Assembly (NCBI GenBank): GCA_033816765.1
Contig: CM066290.1
Coordinates: forward strand, 372,001-436,000
Source: Nothopassalora personata
Taxonomy: Eukaryota; Ascomycota; Dothideomycetes; Mycosphaerellales; Mycosphaerellaceae
Reading direction: 5' to 3'
Length of the DNA: 64,000 nucleotides
Of the stretch, positions 1 to 8,499 are shown piece by piece (the first letter of the stretch is position 1; each line of letters starts with the position of its first letter). The notes under the pieces are model-generated. The model did not search any database. It saw only the letters and a program-made list of their open reading frames with translations, and was not told the origin of the DNA. The translations under genes and the position numbers were made by a program.

Positions 1-45
1 CGTAAGAGTATTTATTTATAAGTTATGTCCCTATTCTTATTAATC

Positions 46-119
46 GGCTAGGTAGCTCAGTGGTAGAGCGTAAGCTATCTACACTCTTAAGGTCGTGGGT
101 TCGATTCCTACTCTAGTCG
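46..119 (+). tRNA. tRNA-like sequence, probably a decayed tRNA
   Basis: The 7-bp acceptor arms (46-52 and 112-118) pair throughout if G-T wobbles are allowed. The D arm has GCTC/GAGC. The T arm (95-111) has a standard TTCGATT loop closed by five pairs. The anticodon arm is abnormal: TAAG/CTTA pairs but leaves an oversized loop of about 11 nt, so no anticodon can be assigned. The sequence around the arm resembles tRNA-Lys(CTT), but that is a guess. It lies inside RIP-mutated DNA just past the chromodomain end of the chromovirus relic, so a RIP-damaged tRNA or a tRNA-derived SINE fragment is more likely than a working gene. Confidence 0.45.
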
Positions 120-241
120 TCCGTTTACTTAAAAGTTACTATATCTTATAGTGTAGTTACTTCTAAGTAAGCGCCGTTTTAATACTCCCGAATCTTCTAC
201 TAACAGTTTCGTAGGTTTTCTTTTAGTTCCTAGGTATTTTC

Positions 242-316
242 TAATTCGTCGTATCCCTTCCATTTAATAAGGTATCGCTAACCCTTTTTATCTAGGATTT
301 TTTCGACTTTAAATTC
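242..316 (-). pseudogene. Chromodomain relic of the Ty3/gypsy integrase C-terminus
   Basis: On the minus strand the frame reads EFKVEKILDKKG, a TAG stop, then RYLIKWKGYDEL. This is the classic chromodomain pattern with the aromatic-rich YLIKWKGY core. The TAG replaces a likely CAG glutamine, exactly the change RIP makes. A C-terminal chromodomain defines chromoviruses and normally steers integration to heterochromatin (family knowledge). Confidence 0.75.
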
Positions 317-1999
317 GTTTTCTACTTCCGGCTCAAAATAGAAGCTCTCTTAGTAAGGTGTTCTAGCGTCTACGGGTTCTAGCTTAGAGATATAGAAGAC
401 TAGGTAGATTTTTGCGTTAGGTGGTAGTCGTAGTCGATAGTTAACTAGTCCTACGACTTTATCAATTAAAAATGGTCCGACCTTAACGTAATCCAGTCTC
501 TTAGTCTACCTTCTTATTCTCAAGTTTTTTGTAAGGAGATAGACCTTATCCCCCTCTTTTAGTAGAGGTGCTATTTTTCTTATGTCCTACCGTTATTAAG
601 ACAGTTTTTGTTATGCATCTTCGATCGCCTTACGTGTTTCTTTATGCACTTTCTTAAGAGTATCCGTCGTTACGATCGCTCTTTCGGCTTGTAGGTAGGA
701 TCTAGTGTTCTAAATAGGTTAGGATCTTTACTAAAGTTCGCATAAAATGGCGTCGTTAAAGTTGTCTCTAATTTATGATTGTTTAGTGCAATCTGCGCTA
801 TTAGTAGTAATGAAACCTAGTTATCTTATGCATAATTAATGTAATGTCGTAGGTATTGTTCTAGCGTTTAATTTATTCTTTTGGTTTATCCGTCTATTTC
901 CGGATAATATCCTATTAATAGCTTATGTTTAATTCCGATCGTTCCTATAAGCGTCTTCTAGTAATTTAATGTGAATAGCTTATCTCTGTCCGTTATAAAC
1001 GCTTAGGAAAATCCGTAGTATCGGATAAGTCTATCTAGTACGAGGTATCCGAGCTACTCTACATTGTATGTCTCTAATGTAGGAATGAAGTGTGCATACT
1101 TCGTAAGTCTATTAACTATAACTAGTATTATGTCGTATAGTTGTTTCGTAACTTAATCCTTTAACGGTAGGAGTTTCGTAATAAAGTCTATTATAACTTC
1201 GTCCTATGGTTTCGTCGGTAGTGTCCTAAACTGTAGGTAACCGTATTTTGCATGTCTCGTAGCCTTGTTTCGTTAGTAGTGTACGTATTGTTTAATGTAG
1301 CATAACATCTTAAGTCTTATCTATGGAAATGAGAAACTACGTTATATTAGGTCCATTGTTTTTAAAGTTCTAGGGTGTCTATAAGTTAGTCCGTCGTAAT
1401 ATTATCGTATGCATTCTTCTTCTCGATCCTTAGGTACTTAGTATTTTCCTTACGATATAGGGAATTGTTCGTCCCTGTCGCCTAATATCTGTACGATGTT
1501 GTTAAATTCTCTTATGTTAGTACTAAGACTTCCGTCGGGGTTTGTCTTTAATATTTTATGTTACACTAGTTCCCTTCCTTCTATATAGTCGCTTCTTCGG
1601 CTTAGCGCGTTGGCGCGGCTATTCTCTCGTCCTAGAGTATATTTAATTTCGAACTTATACTATCCTAGTAGCTCCGACTAGCGGGCTTACCTTCGGGTAA
1701 GTTCTTTCGTCGTCGTAAAGTACGTAAGATTCTTATAGTTAGAAAGAATCGTTAACTTCGGTAGGCCCTCGACATATACTCTCTAATGTTATATAGTAGC
1801 AATAATAGCTAGAAGCTCTTTATTATAGATGTCGTAGTTCTGTTCCGCTATAGTTATTTTCCGGGAGTAATAGGCTACTAGGTGTCTCTACCTATCGTAT
1901 GTCTATGTTAGATATGCGCCTATTGCTATATTAGACGCATCGGTCTCGATGTGGACTTCCTTACTACTATTGAATAGTCGAAGCGTAGGGGCTGAAGCG

Positions 2000-3063
2000 C
2001 ATTGTTCCTTAAGTTTCTTAAACGCTTTAATCTGTTCCTTCCCCTATTTCTAAGTAACGTCTTTTCTCGTAAGCATCGTTATTAGTACTGCCGTTTTCGC
2101 GTAGTCCTTAATGAATTTCCGGTTATAGTTCGCTAGTCTAAGGAATGATTATACATCCTTAACTGTCTTTAGTTCTAGCTATTCTCTAATTGACTGTGTC
2201 TTCGTAGGGTCGATCGTTATCCCTATAGTGCTAATAATGAAGCCTAAGAATTTAACTTCTTTCTTATAGAATTCGCATTTCTCGGGTGCCGTCTTAAATC
2301 CTAATTGCGTAAGTCGTTCGAAGACGTCTTAGACTTATCTTATGTGTTCCTATAGGGATCCTTTCGTATAGACTAGTATGTCGTCTATGTAGGCGATAAC
2401 GTATACGTCGAGTAGGTCTCTAAGTGTTTCGTTAACAAGGTCCTAGTAGGATGCGGGTGCGTTAGTTAATCCTATTAGCATAACTAAGAATTTGTAGAGT
2501 CCGGATCTTATTCTAAAAGCGGTTTTCCATTCTTCTCCTTCTACTATTCGTATAGCATAGAAGGCATCTCGTAGGTTAATCTTCGTGTACTAGTCCGATC
2601 CGGTTAATCTATCTTATGCTTCTTCGATGTTAGGTAGCGGGTATCGGTTCTTAATCGTAATCTCGTTTAACTTCCTATAGTCTTATACGAGTCGTAACTT
2701 CCCGTTTGCTTTTAGAACGAACATATATAGAGTTCCTACACTTAAGGTAGATCTTCTTATCTATCCTTTAGCTAGCTTCTCCTTTAGCTATTCTCGTAGG
2801 GTCTATAGCTCTTTCTTAGACATTTAATATAGGGGTCCCTATAGAGGCTCTTTCCCTAGCTAAATGTTAATCTTATGATCCTATAGGCGGTGCTTAAGTA
2901 AGGCGGTTTTGCCTCTCTCCTCTTTAAAGAGTCGCGACCACTTGCGATACTCCTTAGGAATACTTAACTCTAAGATGTTAGTATTCTTCGATGGTGCGTT
3001 ACTTCTATTACTTCTATTAACTTCGTAACCCGGCGGCCCTACGCTAGTGTCTATCCCGGTCAA
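2000..3063 (-). pseudogene. Reverse transcriptase relic of the chromovirus
   Basis: An open stretch at 2881-3063 reads IPKEYRKWSRLFKEERG, the usual start of fungal Ty3/gypsy RT. Further along the strand, 2373-2400 reads VIAYIDDILV, which is the catalytic YxDD motif. Stops (TAG/TAA) interrupt the frame between and after these motifs. The RNase H and integrase segments should follow toward position 700, but I did not resolve their catalytic residues. The left boundary is approximate. Confidence 0.7.
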
Positions 3064-3819
3064 AGGTAGTTCTTCTATCCTTCTATTCGGCGTAAGCTAT
3101 ATCTTGTTTAGCTGTTTCCTTGCCTTATCTACTAGTAAACGCTACTACTACGTAGGCTAAATGTCGATAACGCAATCGCATTCCCTAAATGTAAGTACTC
3201 CTCTTCTCTAGTCGATTACTAGATTATGCTTTCTTAACTAAGGCATACCTAATACTATGTTATAACTAGCTATATTAGTAACATCTAAGGTAATATTCTC
3301 GTAGTGCTATTAGATAGCTAGTAGCAATAGTATCGTCTTCTATTCTACGCTAGGTAACGATAATCCGTTTACCGCGATTAACTCGTAACTCTATTTCTTC
3401 TTTAGGGTAGCTAACCCGTTTCTTCTTATAAAAGACTCGGAGATAAAATTCCCCGCTACTCCTAAGTCGATTATAACACTAGTCTTATGTCCGTTAACGA
3501 TTGCTTATGTCTAGAAAACTGTGTTTAATGTCGATGCGTAAGCCTAAGTATTGTATAACTCCCTTTAGTCGCTTATTTCTAGGGAGCTAATCCTTTTCCC
3601 AAATAGTATGTAGTTCGCTATGCTTCGTGCCTAGAGGCTTCGGCTAGAACCTATAGCCCGTTGCCCTATGTCTACACTTGTAGTCTATTACGTTCCTAGA
3701 TCTTCTACGATTCTAAGTAGAGAGCCCGTACATGCTGTACTACTGTTCGTAGTTCGTTTAAGACGAAAGTTCCAACCGGTGTTAGGTATCCGGTATCCGT
3801 TATTCGGCTTCCTATAGGT

Positions 3820-3824
3820 AGTCG
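3820..3824. repeat. Target site duplication AGTCG (left copy)
   Basis: AGTCG directly precedes the left LTR and is repeated directly after the right LTR at 6226-6230. A 5-bp duplication is standard for Ty3/gypsy integrase. Confidence 0.92.
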
Positions 3825-3921
3825 TGTTACGGATCGGTCTGGGGAAGCCCGTAGCCAACCAATCGATGCCAGCAGACCAGCGGATGCACCCGATATGCAG
3901 AGTGCTCTCAGTGCTCTCGGG

Positions 3922-3939
3922 TGCTCTCTCGAGAGAGCA
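3922..3939. repeat. 18-bp perfect palindrome inside an inverted-repeat cluster in LTR U3
   Basis: TGCTCTCTCGAGAGAGCA is perfectly self-complementary. To its left stand two more TGCTCTC copies and to its right two more GAGAGCA copies, so the region (about 3900-3958) could form a long imperfect hairpin. The same block recurs in the 3' LTR at 6004-6021. Confidence 0.85.
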
Positions 3940-3983
3940 GAGAGAGCAGAGAGAGCAGGAAAGATCACGCCAAGACACGGCAC

Positions 3984-3989
3984 TATATA
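3984..3989 (+). promoter_or_regulatory. TATA box of the LTR promoter
   Basis: TATATA within cactatatag, about 155 bp before the LTR end and about 190 bp before the gag ATG, in the position expected for the U3 promoter of an LTR element. Confidence 0.6.
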
Positions 3990-4146
3990 GACGACGCTCT
4001 TTTGCAAGTAGATAGGAGCCTCGTGCTCAACTCATTTTAAGTATACACCATATACTGTTTGGAACCACTACCTTCATAACTGATTGAGACATCCCTGCAA
4101 AGATCCAAGCCCGAGTTGTGATAACGTACAGCGGTTCCTAACAACT

Positions 4147-4154
4147 TTGAGCAC
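4147..4154 (+). promoter_or_regulatory. Candidate self-priming primer binding site
   Basis: TTGAGCAC, 3 bp after the 5' LTR, is the exact reverse complement of GTGCTCAA at 4023-4030 in the LTR, just downstream of the expected transcription start. In Tf1/sushi-type fungal elements the mRNA 5' end folds onto the PBS and primes reverse transcription in place of a tRNA. I see no TGG-type tRNA site here. Eight base pairs is shorter than the 11 of Tf1, so this is an inference. Confidence 0.45.
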
Positions 4155-4175
4155 CACCACCAGGGCCCTTTGCAT

Positions 4176-5168
4176 ATGTCTGGGAGAGACGCTACCCGGA
4201 GTCCGTCACGACAACAGCCACAGTCAACTGGCATCACGGAACGAATGAGCGAAATGTCGATTACAGGAAGCAGCAAGAACAACAACACTCCTATGGGTAT
4301 GCTGAACCCATTGGACCACCACCGTGCACCTAAGGTGTCTACGCCGGAGACGTTCGACGGGACCAAGGACAAACTGGAGGCTTTTCAACTGCAGGTTCAG
4401 TTGTACCTTCACTTCAACGCACACCAGTTTCAAGGCGAGGCCAGCAAGGTCTTGTACGCCGCATCCTTCCTACGAGGAAAAGCAGCTAGAGGATTCCGAC
4501 CATACCTCAAGGACTGGCTACACAACCAGGGCGAGGGAGAAACACCGAAAACGGAAACTCGAAAAATTTTCCACGACTACGACGAGTTTGAGACGAAACT
4601 CGATGATCTATACGGGATACCAAATGAGGAGGTATACGCCGACCGACATATCCGACAACTTCGACAGACTACTTCTGTAGCGCTGTACGCCTCAGAATTC
4701 CAAGGATATGCCGCCGACCTGGAATGGAACGACGCAGCTTTGCGATCGCAGTTCTACCTCGGGCTGAAAGACAACGTCAAAGCCGAACTATCCCGAAACG
4801 CCAGCGTCGTTACGCTAGGGGCGATGATCAAGGCAGCAAAGGAGATCGACGAAAGGCTCCAGGAGTTGAGGTACGACCGACACGTACAGCCTGGATACCA
4901 GAGACCCGCCGCGGGCGGAAGAGGGGGCTTCAAGGCCAGAAGTCAGGACCCTAATGGTTACGGAGACCCAATGGAATTGGACGTAACGGAACGTAGGACA
5001 GGAAGGGGGCTGAAGAGCAAAGGTTCCACCTGCTACGTATGTGGCGAGCAAGGCCATTATGCAAGGAACTGCAAGAAAAAGAACATAGTTAGCCGCGAGT
5101 TCAACGCGATGATTCGCGAAGAGAATGCATACCAGGAATGCGAGAGCTTTCTCTCGAAATCTGCCTAG
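4176..5168 (+). CDS. Retrotransposon gag polyprotein (nested element)
   Basis: 330-aa structural protein expected to form the virus-like particle that packages the element RNA. The ATG at 4176 is the first in frame after the LTR. The N-terminus (about 1-60) is Ser/Gln-rich and disordered. Residues about 60-235 form the Ty3-type capsid region, including SFLRGKAARGFRPYLKDWL. A basic Gly/Arg-rich linker follows. A single CCHC zinc knuckle, CYVCGEQGHYARNC (C-x2-C-x4-H-x4-C), lies at residues 286-299. The frame ends at TAG with no protease or RT following. It is free of RIP stops and appears intact. The decayed gag of the surrounding chromovirus has the same order of motifs. Confidence 0.9.
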   Translation: MSGRDATRSPSRQQPQSTGITERMSEMSITGSSKNNNTPMGMLNPLDHHRAPKVSTPETFDGTKDKLEAFQLQVQLYLHFNAHQFQGEASKVLYAASFLRGKAARGFRPYLKDWLHNQGEGETPKTETRKIFHDYDEFETKLDDLYGIPNEEVYADRHIRQLRQTTSVALYASEFQGYAADLEWNDAALRSQFYLGLKDNVKAELSRNASVVTLGAMIKAAKEIDERLQELRYDRHVQPGYQRPAAGGRGGFKARSQDPNGYGDPMELDVTERRTGRGLKSKGSTCYVCGEQGHYARNCKKKNIVSREFNAMIREENAYQECESFLSKSA

Positions 5169-5272
5169 CAGAAACGACCTGACGATAAAGGCATCAAACA
5201 GCGGCTTCTTGATTTGATGACCTAGGACACAGAAGTCAACACTACGACACGGAAAACAGATAAAGGACGAAC

Positions 5273-5833
5273 TTACGACGAGACCAACTCCGAGAAGGAT
5301 TCAGGAAGGAGGAGATTCCCATCCAAGGACAAGCTAGGGTCGAAGACCGAAGGATCGGAGGCAGGAAACCACCAGTCTTCCGGGATGGAAGGCGGAGCGG
5401 CCTCGAGCTCCCCTTGTTCTAACACTTGGATGCTCGCCTCCTCGACAGCGATCGCCTCGCCCTCGCGCTTTTCGTGCAGCTCAAGCTGACGACGAAGACG
5501 CGCCTCCTTCGCATAGGCTGCCGCGATCTCTTCACTCTTGCGAACGAGATCATGACGGACCGCTTCAAGCTCACGGGTGAGCTTGTCCCGTACGGACTGA
5601 AGGGACTTCCACTCAGCAGGAGTGACTCGCACGTCACAACCCTTGATGTTGTGTTCGTTGCACTCCGAACAGCGGCCCGATTTGATGTGGACACGGCACA
5701 CCTTTTTCTCACGAGTGCAGAAAGAGCACGACTTGACCATAGTAATCCCGTTCTCTCGAATGAACTTGGCAAGCTTCTTGCGACGATGCGTACTGGTTTT
5801 GGTGACGGGAAGGGAAAGGGAAGAAGAAGACAT
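5273..5833 (-). CDS. Antisense ORF with Zn2Cys6-like cluster and coiled coil, inside the LTR element
   Basis: 186-aa intact ORF on the strand opposite gag, starting at ATG 5833 only 74 bp from the 3' LTR. Residues 36-66 carry six cysteines at C36, C39, C46, C55, C58 and C66 (C-x2-C-x6-C-x8-C-x2-C-x7-C). This falls within the spacing of Gal4-type binuclear zinc clusters. The N-terminus is basic (HRRKKLAKF), and residues about 75-125 are a heptad-like charged helix, the order (cluster then coiled coil) seen in Gal4-type DNA-binding dimers. The C-terminus is acidic and aromatic (PEDWWFPASDPSVFDPS), like an activation region. It meets gag tail to tail, 104 bp apart. The function is unknown; a regulator of the element or of its host is inferred only from the motif. 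Confidence 0.7.
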   Translation of the reverse strand: MSSSSLSLPVTKTSTHRRKKLAKFIRENGITMVKSCSFCTREKKVCRVHIKSGRCSECNEHNIKGCDVRVTPAEWKSLQSVRDKLTRELEAVRHDLVRKSEEIAAAYAKEARLRRQLELHEKREGEAIAVEEASIQVLEQGELEAAPPSIPEDWWFPASDPSVFDPSLSLDGNLLLPESFSELVSS

Positions 5834-5893
5834 CGTTGGATGACAAAGTTGGAAAGGAATGACATCTTGTAAGCTTCGGGACGAAGCTAGGCT

Positions 5894-5906
5894 AGAAGGG
5901 GGATGG
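5894..5906 (+). promoter_or_regulatory. Polypurine tract for plus-strand priming
   Basis: AGAAGGGGGATGG directly abuts the 3' LTR. Only one base is not a purine. This is the expected position and composition of an LTR-element PPT. Confidence 0.7.
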
Positions 5907-6225
5907 TGTTACGGATCGGTCTGGGGAAGCCCGTAGCCAACCAATCGATGCCAGCAGACCAGCGGATGCACCCGATATGCAGAGTGCTCTCAGTGCTCTC
6001 GGGTGCTCTCTCGAGAGAGCAGAGAGAGCAGAGAGAGCAGGAAAGATCACGCCAAGACACGGCACTATATAGACGACGCTCTTTTGCAAGTAGATAGGAG
6101 CCTCGTGCTCAACTCATTTTAAGTATACACCATATACTGTTTGGAACCACTACCTTCATAACTGATTGAGACATCCCTGCAAAGATCCAAGCCCGAGTTG
6201 TGATAACGTACAGCGGTTCCTAACA
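5907..6225 (+). repeat. 3' LTR of the nested element
   Basis: 319 bp; same sequence as 3825-4143 on reading base by base, including the palindrome (6004-6021) and TATATA (6066-6071). The followed copy of AGTCG at 6226-6230 completes the target duplication. Confidence 0.93.
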
Positions 6226-6230
6226 AGTCG
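6226..6230. repeat. Target site duplication AGTCG (right copy)
   Basis: Exact match of the pentamer at 3820-3824. After this point the RIP-mutated chromovirus resumes. Confidence 0.92.
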
Positions 6231-6989
6231 TTCGATAACCGCTTTAGCTAAGTTCTTAGTATTGTTTATAGTTAGGTAGCCCTATACTATGCCCCTTATT
6301 GTATCGAGTGTCTTATCGAATTCGTTAGGGTTTAGGTATCGTTTCCCTAAGAACTTTAGTAGGAATTCTTCGTACCTTCGTTAGAGGTAGATAATTAACT
6401 TATAGAGTTTCTTTAGCGCATCTACCGTAAATGTGTATACTTCGTTTTCGTCGTCGGTATCGCTCTCTTCTTCTTTAGATAAGTCCTCGCTTAACTCCTC
6501 CGGTACGTAATCTTCTTCGATAGTATCTAGTTCGTTTATTTATTGTTCTAGTGCTAGTGACTAGCGTCCGTCCCATTCTAGATCCTAGTTTTCTTTATTA
6601 TTATTATTAAAGTAAGATTCGTCTATGTCCACTTCTTAGAGCTTGTTTTGTCTATGCTAAGCTCCTAGGGTTCCTACCGGTTGTCGTAGCTAGTACCCTA
6701 CGCCTAACTTAGCGTCGTAGTAGGTTTAATACGAGTCCTAGTAACAGAATCGCTAGTGAAGGCTTCCGTAACCGTGTCGAGATTCCTTCTTAACTTTATA
6801 GTTAACTCCTCGTGCTATTATGCTAAACAATCTAATAGTCTTTAATTGTTAGTTATTTAGTAGTAGTGTATGTTATCGAACATAGTATCCTCCTCGTCCT
6901 TATAAGGGGTCTAGGAGAGGCGTCGCAACCCGGTTGCTATCCTTCTCCTCTACTCTCTAGGTATAGTTAAATTGTCGGGGTCTAACACT

Positions 6990-7979
6990 ACTCCTAGATT
7001 TACCTACCTTTAGTTGCATTATATTGAACTACTCGCGGCGCACTATATTTTTACCGCGGGAATCCCGCGCTATGTAGCCTTCCTTACTATAGGCATAGTA
7101 TATAAGTTTTCCTTTTCCTTTAAAGGGCTTTCCGTAGCCCCTACTCTTGTCGATCCTCCGTCCTCGTTAGGTAACGTCTAGTTCCATTAGCTGTAGTCTA
7201 TAGTAGGGCTAGCTTTGTCGTAAGAATTCTCCCTTCGTAACGTATCCTCCTAAGGGTCTACGATCTAGAGCGTATCCTACTATTCCTCCTACTTTAGAGT
7301 CGTATTTCTTTTCCTAGTATCGTTCCTAGAGCTAATTATCGATGTTAATTGACGCCTTTATTAGCTCTTCGAGGTTAGTGATCCGTCCCCCGTGTCTTAT
7401 TAACTCGTCCTTAACGGAGTCTTTAAGTCTACGTCGGAACATAGTTATTAACGCCGTCTAGTCCCATCTAGTAATTTGTCCGTATTCTTTGAATTTAGCG
7501 GCATACTCTAAAGTAGACGTCTTCTGCTTTAGGTATTAAATGATTCGTATAGCCTATTAGACTTCGTTCGAGGTTCTAAAGATTAACTTCATCTTATCTT
7601 TAAAGAGGGTGTAGCTCCTAAACATTCCGGTAGGGTCTAATCGTCCTATACCTTTAAGGTATTCCTTAAGGTAAGGTTTGATCTAGTTCTACGCACTTCC
7701 GCGAAGGTACGTAATAGCGAAGATAGTTCTTTTATTAGCATCGACTAGGTTGAACATAAGATACATATCTATCTAGTTAATCTAGTCGTCGAACTTAGCT
7801 CTGTCTCCGTGGAAGAGGTCTAGCTTAGTAGCCTTAACGTCGTTCTTCCTTAGAGTAGGCTCGTTATCGTTATTAGACTTATCGTCCTTCGTAGTAGTCT
7901 ATTATAGTAGCGCACGGCGGATGCTTCCTACTTCGCTAGGGGCGGGTGTTCCCCTACTAGCTGCTTAAGTAGCGCTCAT
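6990..7979 (-). pseudogene. gag relic of the chromovirus
   Basis: From the ATG at 7977-7979 the minus strand gives a Ty3-type gag with many RIP stops: ITYLRGSA, a stop, then IKPYLKEYLKG in the centre, MELDVT before a basic stretch, and a CCHC remnant reading YYAYSKEGYIARDS near 7060-7104. The order and several phrases match the gag of the nested element on the other strand (SFLRGKAARGFRPYLKDWL; MELDVTERRTG; CYVCGEQGHYARNC). The two elements therefore belong to related lineages, although they are too different to be copies of each other. Confidence 0.7.
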
Positions 7980-7999
7980 CCTAAGGGCGTTTAAAGTAT

Positions 8000-8358
8000 T
8001 ATTGTCTCGTTCTAGGGCTAGTCTTAAAAGAGAGATAAGTTAAGTCACGTGGCGGTATTCTTTAGAGAGGCTAAAGTAAGCTAAGCGAAGATAAATAATA
8101 GGAATAAGAGTTATATTCCAATTAGTGAGATAGTAACATAAGTTGAACGTATTAGAACCATAAGGGTTTCTAGCGTTCCTAAATATAAAGGAGATTCGTA
8201 GATCTCGGTAATTAGTCTAATTAGTCTAAGCATAAGCAGTCTAATTAGTCTAAGCATAAGCAGTCTAATCGCTCCAAGTCTAAGCGCTTAGGTAGGATAA
8301 GTCACGTGTTTTGTCTCGTCGTTATAATTCTAGGGTCCCTAGGAATCATTCCGTAACA
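8000..8358 (-). repeat. RIP-degraded LTR of the chromovirus (5' LTR, minus orientation)
   Basis: The outer edge is placed at 8358 because the minus strand there starts TGTTACGGAA, nearly the same as the TGTTACGGAT start of the nested element's LTR, and because the gag start lies just inside at 7979. The inner edge near 8000 is approximate. The U3 part holds a 24-bp tandem repeat (8214-8270). I could not identify a target duplication or the matching LTR. Confidence 0.5.
8214..8270. repeat. 24-bp tandem repeat, about 2.4 copies
   Basis: Two copies of a 24-bp unit beginning agtctaattagtctaag occupy 8214-8237 and 8238-8261, followed by a partial third. It lies in the U3 side of the degraded LTR, a usual place for repeated enhancer-like motifs. 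It is AT-rich and shares the RIP-like composition of its surroundings. Confidence 0.8.
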
Positions 8359-8499
8359 GAGGAACGAATAGTCTAAATAGCTAGAGTTAGGTTTCTAGAC
8401 CTATTTACGGATCTAGCTACAAAGTCTAAGGGTATATCTATTAATAATTAAATTCCGATTCCCTTATTTTAATTGGATTATTATATAGGATTTCCTTAT

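Larger units (their letters stand above)
3825..4143 (+). repeat. 5' LTR of the nested element
   Basis: 319 bp, TG..CA ends. U3 contains a cluster of TGCTCTC repeats and their complements centred on an 18-bp perfect palindrome (3922-3939). A TATATA box is at 3984-3989, which predicts transcription start near 4012-4024. Confidence 0.93.
3825..6225 (+). mobile_element. Young non-autonomous LTR retrotransposon with gag only and an antisense zinc-cluster ORF
   Basis: The 2,401-bp element is bounded by two 319-bp direct repeats (3825-4143 and 5907-6225). Both begin TGTTACGG and end CCTAACA; by eye I find no difference between them. A 5-bp duplication AGTCG flanks the insertion. The interior encodes gag (4176-5168) and no protease, reverse transcriptase or integrase. 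A 186-aa ORF runs the other way (5273-5833). Base composition is normal, with ordinary CpA and TpG, unlike the RIP-destroyed DNA on both sides, so the element arrived after RIP had acted. A gag-only architecture resembles the plant TR-GAG class; mobilisation would need pol from a relative. Confidence 0.92.
1..8358 (-). mobile_element. RIP-degraded Ty3/gypsy chromovirus relic, interrupted at 3820
   Basis: The minus strand encodes a Ty3/gypsy retrotransposon broken by stops in all frames. Readable pieces in order: a gag start near 7979, a decayed CCHC knuckle near 7060-7104 (cysteines changed to tyrosine or serine), a protease active-site relic near 3446-3478 (VIIDLG for VIIDSG), an RT N-terminus at 2881-3063 (IPKEYRKWSRLF), an intact YIDD catalytic motif at 2380-2391, and a C-terminal chromodomain at 242-316. 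CpA and TpG are nearly absent and TpA abundant, as RIP leaves. The coding order is interrupted at 3820-6225 by a younger element. The upstream LTR starts TGTTACGG on the minus strand at 8358; the other LTR is not in the window. Confidence 0.85.

Noticed and set aside
5426..5872. 148-codon plus-strand ORF overlapping the antisense zinc-cluster ORF
   Set aside because: It has no motif, while the opposite strand shows an ordered six-cysteine cluster, coiled coil and acidic tail. Taken as its shadow.
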